From the NCBI GenBank assembly GCA_022827425.1, contig JAJDSZ010000033.1, positions 1 through 54,800 on the forward strand: 54,800 bases of DNA, written 5' to 3'. Of this stretch, positions 17,565 to 27,735 are shown in pieces. Position 1 is the first letter of the stretch; each line of letters begins with the position of its first letter. Under the pieces are notes generated by a model. That model had not been told where the DNA came from, did not search any database, and saw only the letters and a list, made by a program, of their open reading frames with translations. The translations under genes were made by a program, and so were the position numbers. The stretch comes from Pseudomonadales bacterium (GTDB taxonomy: Bacteria; Pseudomonadota; Gammaproteobacteria; Pseudomonadales; Pseudohongiellaceae).

Positions 17565-18976
17565 GCCGCGCCCTGGTTCCCAACGAAACCCTTGCCAACG
17601 CCCTGGGCGCCAATGAACTTGCCCGGGAGCTTGGGGCACGAGGTTACCAGGTGGTTCGCAGCGGCGGCTTCGGGCTCGCCTGGCTGGAGCCCATGCTGGT
17701 GATTGACGGGCAGGCCTATGGGCCGGTGCGGGACCTGGACGCGCTGGAAGAAGTCGCCCTTGGCCCGGTGAATGAAATCCCGGCGATCGCCCGCCAGCGG
17801 CGGATCATTTTCGACCGCTGCGGCCGGGGCAACCCCATGGACTACGACCCGGCCTGGCTGCTCGACCAACTGCGGCGCTCCCCACGGGAAATCATTGCCG
17901 AAATCCGCGCCAGCGGCCTGCGCGGGCGCGGCGGAGCGGGCTTCCCGGCCCATATCAAGTGGCAAACCGTTCACGACACCCCGGCGCCGCAGAAATACAT
18001 CGTCGTCAATGCCGACGAGGGCGACTCGGGCACTTTCGCCGACCGGCTCATCATGGAAGGCGACCCGTTCCGCCTGATCGAAGGCATGCTGCTTGCGGGC
18101 CATGCCGTCGGGGCGGACAAGGGCATCGTTTATCTGCGTTCGGAATATCCGCTGGCGGCGCGGATTTTCGACCAGGCCATCGCCAGAGCCAGGGAACTCG
18201 GCCTGCTGGAAAACTTTGCGCTTGAGCTCTTCATCGGCGCCGGGGCCTATATCTGCGGCGAAGAGACCTCGCTGCTGGAGAGCCTGGAAGGCAGGCGCGG
18301 CGAAGTCCGCAGCAAGCCCCCGGTGCCTGCCGTCGCCGGCCTGTTCGGGCAGCCGACCCTGGTGCATAATGTCATTTCGCTCTGTTCGGTGCCGGGCATA
18401 CTCAGGATGGGGGGCGCCGCCTATGCCGAAATCGGCGTGGGCCCATCCACCGGCAGCATGACATTCCAGCTAGCGGGCAATATCCAGCGCGGCGGGCTGT
18501 ATGAGTTGCCCTTCGGTCTCAGCATGCGCGAGTTGGTGGAAGACTGGGGCGGCGGCACCCGCAGCGGGCGGCCTTTCGGCGCGGTGCAGCTGGGCGGCCC
18601 GCTTGGCGCCTATCTGTTCGAGGACGCCCTCGATACGCCACTCACATACGAAGCCACGGCAAAACTCGGCGCCGGCATCGGCCACGGCGGGCTGGTGGTG
18701 TTTGACGACACCATGGACCGGGTGCGGCAGGCCCATTTCGCATTCGCTTTTTGCGCCCACGAATCCTGCGGCAAATGCACACCCTGCCGCATCGGCGCGG
18801 TGCGCGGCAAGGAAACTATGGAAGCGCTGGCCGCAGGGGAGTACACTGAAGACAAGATCGCAGTCATTGCGGAACTTTGCGATGTGATGGAAGAGGCCAG
18901 CCTGTGCCAGATGGGAGGCATGACTCCCATTCCGGTGCGCAGCGCCCTCGGTATCGCGCCAGGTATCAGCGAATGA
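17561..18976 (+). CDS. fdsB: NAD-dependent formate dehydrogenase beta subunit (NuoF-like)
   Basis: 471 aa. An N-terminal degenerate thioredoxin-like part (about 1-85) is followed by the NuoF-like core. The Gly-rich NADH/FMN site RGRGGAGFP is at 121-129, NADEGDSGTF follows at about 150, and a [4Fe-4S] cluster is bound by C403, C406, C409 (ESCGKCTPC) and C449. FdsB accepts electrons from the formate-oxidising subunit and reduces NAD+ at FMN. It is somewhat shorter than many FdsB proteins, mainly at the N-terminus. The last bases overlap the fdsA start as ATGA. Assignment is confident because of the fdsG/fdsA context. Confidence 0.94.
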   Translation: MSRALVPNETLANALGANELARELGARGYQVVRSGGFGLAWLEPMLVIDGQAYGPVRDLDALEEVALGPVNEIPAIARQRRIIFDRCGRGNPMDYDPAWLLDQLRRSPREIIAEIRASGLRGRGGAGFPAHIKWQTVHDTPAPQKYIVVNADEGDSGTFADRLIMEGDPFRLIEGMLLAGHAVGADKGIVYLRSEYPLAARIFDQAIARARELGLLENFALELFIGAGAYICGEETSLLESLEGRRGEVRSKPPVPAVAGLFGQPTLVHNVISLCSVPGILRMGGAAYAEIGVGPSTGSMTFQLAGNIQRGGLYELPFGLSMRELVEDWGGGTRSGRPFGAVQLGGPLGAYLFEDALDTPLTYEATAKLGAGIGHGGLVVFDDTMDRVRQAHFAFAFCAHESCGKCTPCRIGAVRGKETMEALAAGEYTEDKIAVIAELCDVMEEASLCQMGGMTPIPVRSALGIAPGISE

Positions 18977-21810
18977 GACTCGACGACCTCGATTACGGCA
19001 CCCCGGCCTCGAACAGCGAAGAGCGGGTAAGTCTCAGCATTGACGGCGCCTCCATCGAAGTGCCGGCGGGCACCTCGATCATGCGCGCCGCCATCGAGGC
19101 CGGCATTCCCGTGCCGAAACTTTGCGCCTCGGACAATCTGGACGCCTACGGCTCCTGCCGGCTGTGCCTCGTGGAAATCGAGGGTCGGCGCGGCGTCCAC
19201 GCCTCCTGCACAGAGCCCGTGCGCGACGGCATGCGGGTGCGGACCCAGAATGAGAAGATCGCCCGGCTGCGCCGCGGCGTCATGGAACTGTATATCTCCG
19301 ACCATCCCCTGGATTGCCTCACCTGCAGCGCGAATGGCGATTGTGAACTGCAGGACATGGCGGGCGCCGTGGGCCTGCGGGAAGTCCGCTACGGGGAAGG
19401 CGAAAACCACCTCAGCGCCGCCATCGACGACTCCAACCCCTATTTCAGCTTCGACCCGGGCAAGTGCATCGTCTGCTCGCGCTGCGTGCGCGCCTGCGGC
19501 GAAGTCCAGGGCACCCACGCCCTCACCATCGACGGGCGCGGCTTCGATTCCAGCGTGAAGACCGGCGCGGCGGACTTCTTCGGCTCAGAATGCGTTTCCT
19601 GCGGCGCCTGCGTGCAGGCCTGCCCCACGGCCACGCTGATGGAGAAGTCGGTGATCGAAGAAGGCGTGCCCGACCGCAGCGTCCGCACCACCTGCGCCTA
19701 TTGCGGCGTGGGCTGCTCCTTCCGCGCCGAACTCAAGGGCGATCAGGTGGTGCGGATGGTGCCCGACAAGCTGGGCAAGGCCAATCACGGCCATTCCTGC
19801 GTCAAGGGCAGATTCGCCTGGGGCTACGCCAACCACCCGGAGCGGGTGGCAAAACCCCTGCTGCGCGACCGGATCAGCGACCCCTGGCGCGAAGTTTCCT
19901 GGGAGGAAGCCATTGCCGAGGCCGCCGCGCGCCTCAAGTCGGTCCAGGCGGAACACGGCCTGCACTCCATCGGCGCCGTCACCTCGGCGCGCTGCACCAA
20001 TGAAGAGATTTTCACCGTGCAGAAGATGGTGCGCACCGCCTTCGGCAGCAACAATGTGGACACCTGCGCCCGGGTCTGCCATTCACCCACCGGCTACGGT
20101 CTCAAGCAGACTTATGGCACTTCGGCGGGCACCCAGCATTTCGATTCGGTGATGCAGGCCGACGCCATCATGGTGATCGGCGCCAATCCCACCGACGGCC
20201 ATCCGGTTTTCGCCTCCCAACTCAAGCGCAGGCTGCGCCAGGGCGCCCGGCTGATCGTCATGGACCCGCGGCGCATCGACCTGGTGCGCTCGCCCCACAT
20301 CGAGGCGGAATCCCACCTGCCGCTGCTGCCGGGCACCAATGTGCCCATGATGAACGCTTTTGCCCATGTGGTGGTCACCGAGGGATTTGTTGACGAGGCA
20401 TTCGTCGCAGAGCGCTGCGACGGGGAATCTTTCGCGGCCTGGCGTGAATTCGCGGCGCAGCCGGAGAATTCGCCGGAAGCCGTGGCCGAGGTCGCCGGTG
20501 TGCCCGCCGCGGACATCCGCGGCGCCGCCCGGCTTTACGCTTCGGTGAAGAACGCCGCCATCTACTACGGCCTCGGGGTTACCGAACACAGTCAGGGCTC
20601 CACCATGGTCATGGCCATGGCCAATCTCGCCATGGCCACGGGCAATATCGGTCGGGAAGGCGTGGGGGTCAGTCCCCTGCGCGGCCAGAACAACGTCCAG
20701 GGCTCCTGCGACATGGGCTCGTTCCCGCACGAACTTTCGGGCTATCAGCAAATCGTTGAGGCCGGGGTGCGGGAAAAGTACGAGCAGGCCTGGCGGGTGA
20801 AGCTGCTGCCCGAACCCGGCATGCGCATTCCCAACATGCTCGACGCCGCCCGGGGCGGCAGCTTCAAGGGCATCTTCATTCAGGGAGAAGATCTGGCCCA
20901 GTCCGACCCCAACACCCAGGGGGTGGAAGCTGCCCTTGGCAATATGGACTGCGTCATCGTGCAGGATCTGTTCCTCAATGAGACCGCCAAGTTCGCCCAT
21001 ATCTTCCTGCCCGGCACCTCCTTCCTGGAAAAGGACGGCACCTTCACCAATGCCGAGCGGCGCATCAACCGGGTGCGCCAGGTGATGCAACCGAAATCCG
21101 GCAAGTCCGAATGGGAGGCGGTGCAGGAGCTTTCCGCGGCCCTGGGCTATCCCATGAACTATCAGTGCGCCGCCGACATCATGGCGGAAGTCGCAAGCCT
21201 GACGCCCGACTTCGCCGGCGTCAGCTTCGACAAGCTCGACCGGCTCGGCAGCGTGCAATGGCCCTGCAATGATGGCGCCCCGGAAGGCACCCCCATCATG
21301 CACGAGGCGCAATTCGTGCGCGGCAAGGGCCGTTTCATGCTCACCGACTACCAGCCCACCGATGAGCGCACGAGCCGCAAGTTTCCCCTGCTGCTGACCA
21401 CCGGGCGCATTCTGCATCAGTACAACGTGGGCACCCAGACCCGGCGTACCCGGAATCTCGAATGGCTGGCGGAAGACCAGCTTGAAATCCATCCCAGCGA
21501 CGCGGAACTGCGCGGGGTGCGCACGGGAGACCGGGTTTCCATCACCAGCCGCATGGGGGAGATCATGCTCAAGGCCACGGTGACCACCCGGGTGGCTCCC
21601 GGAGTGGTTTACACCACCTTCCACCACCCGGCCACCGGCACCAATGTGGTCACCACCGACCTGAGCGACTGGGCCACCAATTGCCCCGAATACAAGGTGA
21701 CCGCGGTGGAGATTCGCCCCGCCAATCACCTTTCGGACTGGCAGCGGGAATTCCGGCAGCGGGACGCCCGCCAGCGCGAATTGCAACCGGCGGAACCCGC
21801 CGCCACATGA
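18973..21810 (+). CDS. fdsA: NAD-dependent formate dehydrogenase alpha subunit, molybdenum-containing
   Basis: 945 aa from the ATG that overlaps the fdsB stop. It carries an N-terminal [2Fe-2S] ferredoxin domain (C51, C62, C65, C79) and a His-Cys [4Fe-4S] site (H111, C115, C118, C124). Two ferredoxin clusters follow (C165/168/171/175 and C207/210/213/217), then the molybdopterin-domain cluster (C241, C244, C248, C276). The bis-MGD catalytic domain has the Mo-ligand cysteine C369 next to H370 in DTCARVCHSP, as in Rhodobacter FdsA (Cys386-His387). It oxidises formate to CO2 in the cytoplasm. A C-terminal molydopterin dinucleotide-binding domain includes LLLTTGRILHQYN. All expected ligands are intact. 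Confidence 0.96.
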   Translation: MRLDDLDYGTPASNSEERVSLSIDGASIEVPAGTSIMRAAIEAGIPVPKLCASDNLDAYGSCRLCLVEIEGRRGVHASCTEPVRDGMRVRTQNEKIARLRRGVMELYISDHPLDCLTCSANGDCELQDMAGAVGLREVRYGEGENHLSAAIDDSNPYFSFDPGKCIVCSRCVRACGEVQGTHALTIDGRGFDSSVKTGAADFFGSECVSCGACVQACPTATLMEKSVIEEGVPDRSVRTTCAYCGVGCSFRAELKGDQVVRMVPDKLGKANHGHSCVKGRFAWGYANHPERVAKPLLRDRISDPWREVSWEEAIAEAAARLKSVQAEHGLHSIGAVTSARCTNEEIFTVQKMVRTAFGSNNVDTCARVCHSPTGYGLKQTYGTSAGTQHFDSVMQADAIMVIGANPTDGHPVFASQLKRRLRQGARLIVMDPRRIDLVRSPHIEAESHLPLLPGTNVPMMNAFAHVVVTEGFVDEAFVAERCDGESFAAWREFAAQPENSPEAVAEVAGVPAADIRGAARLYASVKNAAIYYGLGVTEHSQGSTMVMAMANLAMATGNIGREGVGVSPLRGQNNVQGSCDMGSFPHELSGYQQIVEAGVREKYEQAWRVKLLPEPGMRIPNMLDAARGGSFKGIFIQGEDLAQSDPNTQGVEAALGNMDCVIVQDLFLNETAKFAHIFLPGTSFLEKDGTFTNAERRINRVRQVMQPKSGKSEWEAVQELSAALGYPMNYQCAADIMAEVASLTPDFAGVSFDKLDRLGSVQWPCNDGAPEGTPIMHEAQFVRGKGRFMLTDYQPTDERTSRKFPLLLTTGRILHQYNVGTQTRRTRNLEWLAEDQLEIHPSDAELRGVRTGDRVSITSRMGEIMLKATVTTRVAPGVVYTTFHHPATGTNVVTTDLSDWATNCPEYKVTAVEIRPANHLSDWQREFRQRDARQRELQPAEPAAT

Positions 21811-22676
21811 ACGAAGCCATCGTAGTCCGGTCGCCGGCGGCGGCGGGTAGCCTGCGGCGCCGGATCACGCGGCTCGCCGCGGGCGGCGCGGAGCAAGCCG
21901 AAGACTCGATCAGTATAGAAGAACCGCTGGAAATCCGTCTGTCCCACCGGGACGGGGAGGCGCGCAGGGAACAAAGCATTGCCATCACCATGCGTACCCC
22001 GGGGAATGACCCAGAGCTGGCCGCGGGATTTCTGGCGGGAGAGGCGATCATCCGTCGCCCGGAGGATATCCGGCGTATCAGCCACTGCGGGCCGCCAAGC
22101 CCGGACAAGGGCCTGCGCAACGTGCTGCGGGTCGAACTGGCGGATTCGGTTCGGGTGGACCTGGAAGCGCTGAAACGGCACTTCTATACCAGCTCAAGCT
22201 GCGGCGTCTGCGGCAAGGCTTCGCTCCAGGCCATTGCGCTGGAAATGCCCGAGCGCGAGCGGAGCGAATTTGCCATTCCGTCAAAAGCCCTGCGGCAATT
22301 GCCTGAAGCCTTGCGCGGGCATCAGAATGAGTTCGCCCGCACCGGCGGCCTGCATGCCGCGGCGTGTTTTGCCGCCGATGGGCAGATTCAGCGCAGCCGC
22401 GAAGACGTCGGGCGGCACAACGCCCTCGACAAGCTGATCGGCTCGTATTTTCGGGAAGGCGGGCTGGCCCATTCGGGCTTGCTGCTGAGCGGTCGCGCGA
22501 GCTTTGAACTCATCCAGAAGGCGGCCATGGCCGGGATGGGTCTGGTGGCCGCCATCGGCGCGCCTTCGAGCCTGGCGGTGGAGTTGGCCGAGCAGGAGAA
22601 CATCACCCTGATCGGCTTTCTCAAATCCAGAGGATTCAACCTCTATTGCCGCGGTCAGGGCCTTGTCACCCCCTGA
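21807..22676 (+). CDS. fdhD: Formate dehydrogenase sulfurtransferase FdhD (FdsC)
   Basis: 289 aa from the ATG overlapping the fdsA stop. FdhD carries sulfur from the cysteine desulfurase IscS to the Mo cofactor, giving the terminal sulfido ligand that formate dehydrogenases need. The mobile-loop cysteine motif CGVCG is at C132 and C135, and other conserved blocks are visible: TPGNDPELAAGFL, HQNEFARTGGLHAA and EDVGRHNALDKLIG. Its position directly after fdsA matches fdsC in known operons. The stop overlaps the TTG start of mobA. Confidence 0.95.
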   Translation: MNEAIVVRSPAAAGSLRRRITRLAAGGAEQAEDSISIEEPLEIRLSHRDGEARREQSIAITMRTPGNDPELAAGFLAGEAIIRRPEDIRRISHCGPPSPDKGLRNVLRVELADSVRVDLEALKRHFYTSSSCGVCGKASLQAIALEMPERERSEFAIPSKALRQLPEALRGHQNEFARTGGLHAAACFAADGQIQRSREDVGRHNALDKLIGSYFREGGLAHSGLLLSGRASFELIQKAAMAGMGLVAAIGAPSSLAVELAEQENITLIGFLKSRGFNLYCRGQGLVTP

Positions 22677-23253
22677 AGACATCACCGCCATTGTGCTTTG
22701 CGGCGGCGGCGGGCGGCGCCTCGGCGGCGTGGACAAGCCGTTGCTTCGCGTCGGCGGAAAGACGCTGGTGGAATACGTGATCGCCAGGCTGCGGCCCCAG
22801 GCGTCCCGCATCGTGCTAAGCATCGGGCGCGAGCCAGAGCCGTATCAGGGCTTTGGCTGTGAACTCGTTCGCGACCGGGAGCCGGACCAGGGGCCGCTCG
22901 GCGGCCTGGTTTCCTGCTTTGCCGAACTTGCCGGCCCCTGGCTGCTGACCTGCCCCGGCGATACGCCCTGGACCGCGCCGAATCTGGCGGCATCGCTGTT
23001 CAGGGACGCCCTGGACCGCGGCGTCGCAGTGGCCCATGACGGCAACAGGCGACAGAATCTCACCATGCTGCTGCATCGCGAGAGAGCGGATTCACTGATG
23101 GACTTCTATGCCGACGGCGGTCGCGCGGTGCATCGCTGGCTCGACGCCGAGGAAATTCCTTCGACGCGGCTTCCAGAGTTGGCGGACAGCTTTGTGAACA
23201 TCAACACGCCGGCGGATCTGGAGAATTTCCGGCGGTCGCCCGGCAGCCGTTAG
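22663..23253 (+). CDS. mobA: Molybdenum cofactor guanylyltransferase MobA
   Basis: 196 aa from a TTG start that overlaps the end of fdhD; no better start keeps the N-terminal domain. MobA attaches GMP to molybdopterin to form the MGD cofactor used by FdsA. The nucleotide-binding loop is LCGGGGRRLGGVDK (residues 12-25), where most homologues have LAGGxSxRMGxDK. DREPDQGPLGGL and CPGDTPW are the other typical blocks. The first Ala of LAGG is replaced by Cys. Inclusion in the operon means cofactor maturation is co-expressed with the enzyme. Confidence 0.9.
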   Translation: MSPPEDITAIVLCGGGGRRLGGVDKPLLRVGGKTLVEYVIARLRPQASRIVLSIGREPEPYQGFGCELVRDREPDQGPLGGLVSCFAELAGPWLLTCPGDTPWTAPNLAASLFRDALDRGVAVAHDGNRRQNLTMLLHRERADSLMDFYADGGRAVHRWLDAEEIPSTRLPELADSFVNINTPADLENFRRSPGSR

Positions 23254-23628
23254 TTATGGGTCTTCCCGGGCCAGCTCCACCGAGAAATTCACCACGCCGG
23301 AGTATTCGTCCGGGTCGTCGGCGACTACCGTGGTCCAGTGGATCGCATAGTCGCCATTGGCGAGCGGCTCCATGATTTCAATCATGAGATCGTCGGCGGC
23401 CATGGTGTGCAGGCCCCGCAGTGGAATATCGCCTTGCGGACCCGCGAGGCGCAGGTTGCTGCGTTCCACGTCAGGCAAGGCGCTGTAGTATAGCCGCAGG
23501 GTGCGCGGAATATGGGTCTGGACCGAATCGGCGGCGGGTTCGGAATTCAGAATGGGACTGTATTTCCCTTCACCATTGCAGGCGGCGAGCAGCAGGGGGA
23601 ACAGGGCGGCAATCAGCAGGCGGCACAT
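23254..23628 (-). CDS. CopC-domain lipoprotein
   Basis: 124 aa. The N-terminal signal peptide ends in a lipobox, LLAAC (Cys17), so it is probably a lipoprotein. The remaining 100 residues fit a small CopC/YobA-like beta-sandwich: the NSEPAADS start resembles the SxPAAGA beginning of CopC, and the C-terminal ANGDYAIHWTTVVADD matches the family GxYxVxWxxxSADxH pattern. The usual final His of that motif is replaced, and the N-terminal copper-binding His is missing, so metal binding is doubtful. It follows the small charged protein on the same strand. Confidence 0.75.
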   Translation of the reverse strand: MCRLLIAALFPLLLAACNGEGKYSPILNSEPAADSVQTHIPRTLRLYYSALPDVERSNLRLAGPQGDIPLRGLHTMAADDLMIEIMEPLANGDYAIHWTTVVADDPDEYSGVVNFSVELAREDP

Positions 23629-23634
23629 GCCGAA

Positions 23635-23823
23635 TTACCGCATTTTCCCGCGCCGTTCCCGGGCCTGTTCCATTTCCGCGGCGAAGGCCGCAAGCCGCTC
23701 GCGAATTTCCTCTTCGCGCCTGCGTTTTTCAAGCAACAGGCGAAGCTGGTCCCGGGCCTTCATTTTCGCCCTGGGGGGCTCTTCCTCCGCCGCCACATCG
23801 CGCTGCTTTGCTGCTTCGGCCAT
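23635..23823 (-). CDS. Small charged helical protein, unknown
   Basis: 62 aa from the ATG at 23823 (MAEAAKQRD); a longer reading frame to 23877 would overlap the ROK promoter region. It is rich in Arg, Glu and Lys and predicted to form one long helix or coiled coil (QLRLLLEKRRREEEIRERL). No family recognised and no Cys or membrane segment. It is 6 bp upstream of the CopC-like gene and so probably co-transcribed. It does not resemble FdsD. Confidence 0.5.
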   Translation of the reverse strand: MAEAAKQRDVAAEEEPPRAKMKARDQLRLLLEKRRREEEIRERLAAFAAEMEQARERRGKMR

Positions 23824-23970
23824 TCCTGCTAACCTCGCCGGCCATTCGGCACTGTTACAATGTGTTCCGGTGGACATTCAAGCTGTGTCCCGGAGCTAAT
23901 GGAATCAACATATAGTGTTGAAATCGCGAAGTCAAACAATATATTGAGTTTTTCGCAAATGGAAGAACCC

Positions 23971-24924
23971 ATGAAAACCGCCGGGAACGGGAATGCCGGC
24001 GGGCCGCTGCGAATCGGCGTCGATGTGGGCGGCAGCAAGATGGAAGGCATCGTTCTCACGCCGGCGGGCGATGTGGCCGAGGTGATCCGGCGCCCCACTC
24101 CGCCGGATTCCTATGCGGAAGTGCTTGAGGCGCTTGCCGGACTGATAGAAGACCTGCAACAGGGGCGCCGGCTCAAGGTGGGAATCGGTACGCCGGGGGC
24201 GCTGACGCCCGGACGGGAAACAATCAAGAACTCCAATTCCACCTGCTTCAATGGCAAGCCCCTGAAGCGCGATATCGAGCAGGGGCTCGGCTATTCGGTA
24301 AAGCTGGAGAACGACGCCAACTGCTTCGCCCTTTCGGAAGCGCATTACGGTGCGGGCAAGGGCTATCGTTCGGTATTCGGCGTCATCATCGGCACGGGAA
24401 CCGGCGGCGGCATCGTCATCGACGGCAAGCTGCACACCGGCCCCAATCGCATCGCCGGGGAGTGGGGTCACAATTGCGTTCCGGCGAATGTGCGCAATTC
24501 GATCAGGGAAGACCGCATATGCTATTGCGGGCGACTGAATTGCATTGAAACCGTGCTTTGCGGCGCCGGGCTGAAGCGCAGTTTTGTCGAGGCGGGGGGC
24601 GCGGCGGTGGAGGCCGCGGAAATCGCCCGGCTGGCGCGGGCGGGTGACAGGCAGGCGCTGGTCTGTATTGAAAACTATTGCCGGCAGATCGCTCAATGCC
24701 TCGCCACCATCATCAATGTGCTCGACCCGGAAGTCATCGTGTTCGGCGGCGGGCTGTCGAATATCGAGCAGATTTACCAGCTCGTGCCCCGGATGCTCGG
24801 GGACCATGTATTCACCGACGAGGTGCGGACGCGGATTTCCCCGCCGCGCTTCGGCGACGCCAGCGGCGCGAGGGGAGCGGCCTGTTTGTGGAGTATGACG
24901 GAGGCCGCGGAGGCCACTGCATGA
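23971..24924 (+). CDS. ROK family sugar kinase
   Basis: 317 aa from the ATG of MKTAGNG, preceded by GGAAG; an in-frame ATG at 23959 is possible. The actin-fold phosphate loop RIGVDVGGSKMEG starts the protein. The catalytic LENDANCFALSEA follows, then GTGTGGGIV and the ROK zinc motif CYCGRLNCIE. Kinases of this type phosphorylate fructose, glucose or N-acetylhexosamines. The sequence around EWGH and the zinc motif fits a fructokinase/glucokinase-type enzyme, but the sugar cannot be fixed. No regulator-type helix-turn-helix domain is present, so it is a kinase rather than a ROK repressor. Confidence 0.92.
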   Translation: MKTAGNGNAGGPLRIGVDVGGSKMEGIVLTPAGDVAEVIRRPTPPDSYAEVLEALAGLIEDLQQGRRLKVGIGTPGALTPGRETIKNSNSTCFNGKPLKRDIEQGLGYSVKLENDANCFALSEAHYGAGKGYRSVFGVIIGTGTGGGIVIDGKLHTGPNRIAGEWGHNCVPANVRNSIREDRICYCGRLNCIETVLCGAGLKRSFVEAGGAAVEAAEIARLARAGDRQALVCIENYCRQIAQCLATIINVLDPEVIVFGGGLSNIEQIYQLVPRMLGDHVFTDEVRTRISPPRFGDASGARGAACLWSMTEAAEATA

Positions 24925-24962
24925 GATTCTGCGACTTCGCTACGTTCCGCGCGCCCCCCTCC
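24921..24962. repeat. Short copy of the nhaA-downstream repeat
   Basis: TGAGATTCTGCGACT here is identical to 5177-5191 and includes the ROK stop codon. The remainder (CGCTACGTTCCGCGCG) is degenerate. It lies between the converging ROK and purA genes. Confidence 0.55.
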
Positions 24963-24964
24963 GG

Positions 24965-26266
<1,302 letters not shown>

Positions 26267-27454
26267 TCAGATTGCCTGTACGACCCACGCGCCGGACCGC
26301 CGCAGCAGGCGCCGGTCGCAGTGGAGTTCCCGCGCAGTGGCTTCATCGGCGCTGCCGCCGACATCCGTAATGACGATTTCGCCACTGGCCCGCAACGCCG
26401 CGACCTTGTCTCCCAGCGCTTCGCAATCGCTGTCCGGGGCGAGAATGCCGCCGGCGCGGCGGAAATCCCGGGTGGTGAAGCGGGCCAGGGTTTTCAGGTC
26501 GCTGTCGAATCCCGTGGCGGGGCGCGCCCGGCCGAACACCGCGCCGATGTTGTCATAACGTCCCCCCTTGGCCACGGCGCGGCCGTAGCTCGGGATATAG
26601 GCGGCGAAGACTATGCCGGTGTGGTACTGGTAGCCCCGCAATTCGCACAGGTCAAAACTCAGCGGCGCTTCGGGGATTCGTTGCCGGACGCCGCTTTCAA
26701 TCGCCGCGAGTTCATCGAGCGCCGCATGGACCGCGGGCGGCGCCTCGGCGAAGGCGTCCCGTGCCTGTCCGGGGACTTCTTTCCCGCCGCTGAGCCGTAC
26801 GAGCCGGGCAAGCATGGCGCGCAGGCGGTCGTCGTCGACGCCGGCTGCAAGCAGCTGGTCCACCTCGCCGTAGTCCTTGCGCTGCACCGCGTCGAACAGG
26901 GTTTCTTCGGCTCCAGAGTCCATTTCCGCCGCCGCCACGAGTGCGCGGTAGATTCCCACATGACCAAGCACCAGGTGAACATTTTCCAGCGCCGCCTGGC
27001 GCAGCATGGCCCACATCAGGCAGATCACTTCGATATCGCAGGCCGCGCCTGCATGGCCGTAGAACTCGGCGCCGACCCGGATGGGCGCCCGGGAAGTCTG
27101 CATGCCCCGGGGCAGGGTGTGCAGCACGCTGTCGGCATAGCACAGCCGCACGGGGCCGGTGCGGTTGAGCCGGTGTGCGTCGATGCGGGCGGCCTGGGGC
27201 GTCATGTCGGCGCGAACGCCCATGAGCTTGCCGCTCAACTGGTCGATCAGCTTGAAAGTATGCAGGTCCAGCTCGCGCGATGAACCCACGAGCAGAGAAT
27301 CGAGGAATTCGATCAGCGGCGTAATTACCAGTTCATAACCCCAGCCGCGGTAGAGATCGAGAATCTCCCGGCGCAGGGTTTCCAGCTTGCGGGCTTCTTC
27401 CGGCAGTATCTCCTCGACACCGTCGGGCAACAGCCATCGGTTGGCGGTACTCAT
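26267..27454 (-). CDS. hisZ: ATP phosphoribosyltransferase regulatory subunit HisZ
   Basis: 395 aa. HisZ is a catalytically inactive histidyl-tRNA synthetase paralogue that activates short-form HisG in the first step of histidine synthesis. The protein opens with RWLLPDGVEEILPEEARKLE, typical of HisZ, and contains DMTPQAARIDAHRL and YHTGIVFAAYIPSYGRAVAKGGRYD, the class II synthetase motifs 2 and 3 in modified form. It lies between the DUF2065 gene and purA, as in many Gammaproteobacteria. Its presence implies a short HisG elsewhere. Confidence 0.95.
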   Translation of the reverse strand: MSTANRWLLPDGVEEILPEEARKLETLRREILDLYRGWGYELVITPLIEFLDSLLVGSSRELDLHTFKLIDQLSGKLMGVRADMTPQAARIDAHRLNRTGPVRLCYADSVLHTLPRGMQTSRAPIRVGAEFYGHAGAACDIEVICLMWAMLRQAALENVHLVLGHVGIYRALVAAAEMDSGAEETLFDAVQRKDYGEVDQLLAAGVDDDRLRAMLARLVRLSGGKEVPGQARDAFAEAPPAVHAALDELAAIESGVRQRIPEAPLSFDLCELRGYQYHTGIVFAAYIPSYGRAVAKGGRYDNIGAVFGRARPATGFDSDLKTLARFTTRDFRRAGGILAPDSDCEALGDKVAALRASGEIVITDVGGSADEATARELHCDRRLLRRSGAWVVQAI

Positions 27455-27485
27455 GCCAGTGTTCTCTATGGCCTGGATGTACTCT

Positions 27486-27671
27486 TCAGTTGATCAGGAA
27501 CAACAACAGGGCACCGGCGCACATGAAGCCGAGGCCCGCTTGGCGGATGTGGCGCTCGGGAACCTCCCCGAGGCTCGCCAGTAGGCGCTTCCAGCCACCC
27601 GGGCTGATCGCCGGCAGCAGGCCCTCGATCACGAGCAACAGGCAAAACGCCACGGCGAGATCATGCCACAT
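27486..27671 (-). CDS. DUF2065 small membrane protein (YjeT-like)
   Basis: 61 aa with two membrane segments (about 5-22 and 45-59) separated by a basic loop. WHDLAVAFCLLLVIEGLLPAISP and GWKRLLASL match the DUF2065/YjeT family, which regularly follows hflC. Function is unknown, though the position suggests a link to the HflKC complex. Small size and context, rather than catalytic motifs, support the call. Confidence 0.9.
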   Translation of the reverse strand: MWHDLAVAFCLLLVIEGLLPAISPGGWKRLLASLGEVPERHIRQAGLGFMCAGALLLFLIN

Positions 27672-27735
27672 GAAAGTTCAAGGCTCGGAATCCGGCCGCC
27701 ATGCGGGCGACGGCCGGATGGGCTGCGATTCGAAG

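Noticed and set aside
20083-21786. 567-codon minus-strand ORF opposite fdsA
   Set aside because: Antisense shadow; fdsA has all cofactor ligands in frame.
27691-27718. Inverted repeat TCCGGCCG/CGGCCGGA between the DUF2065 gene and hflC
   Set aside because: No T-tract and it lies within a conserved operon; not called a terminator.
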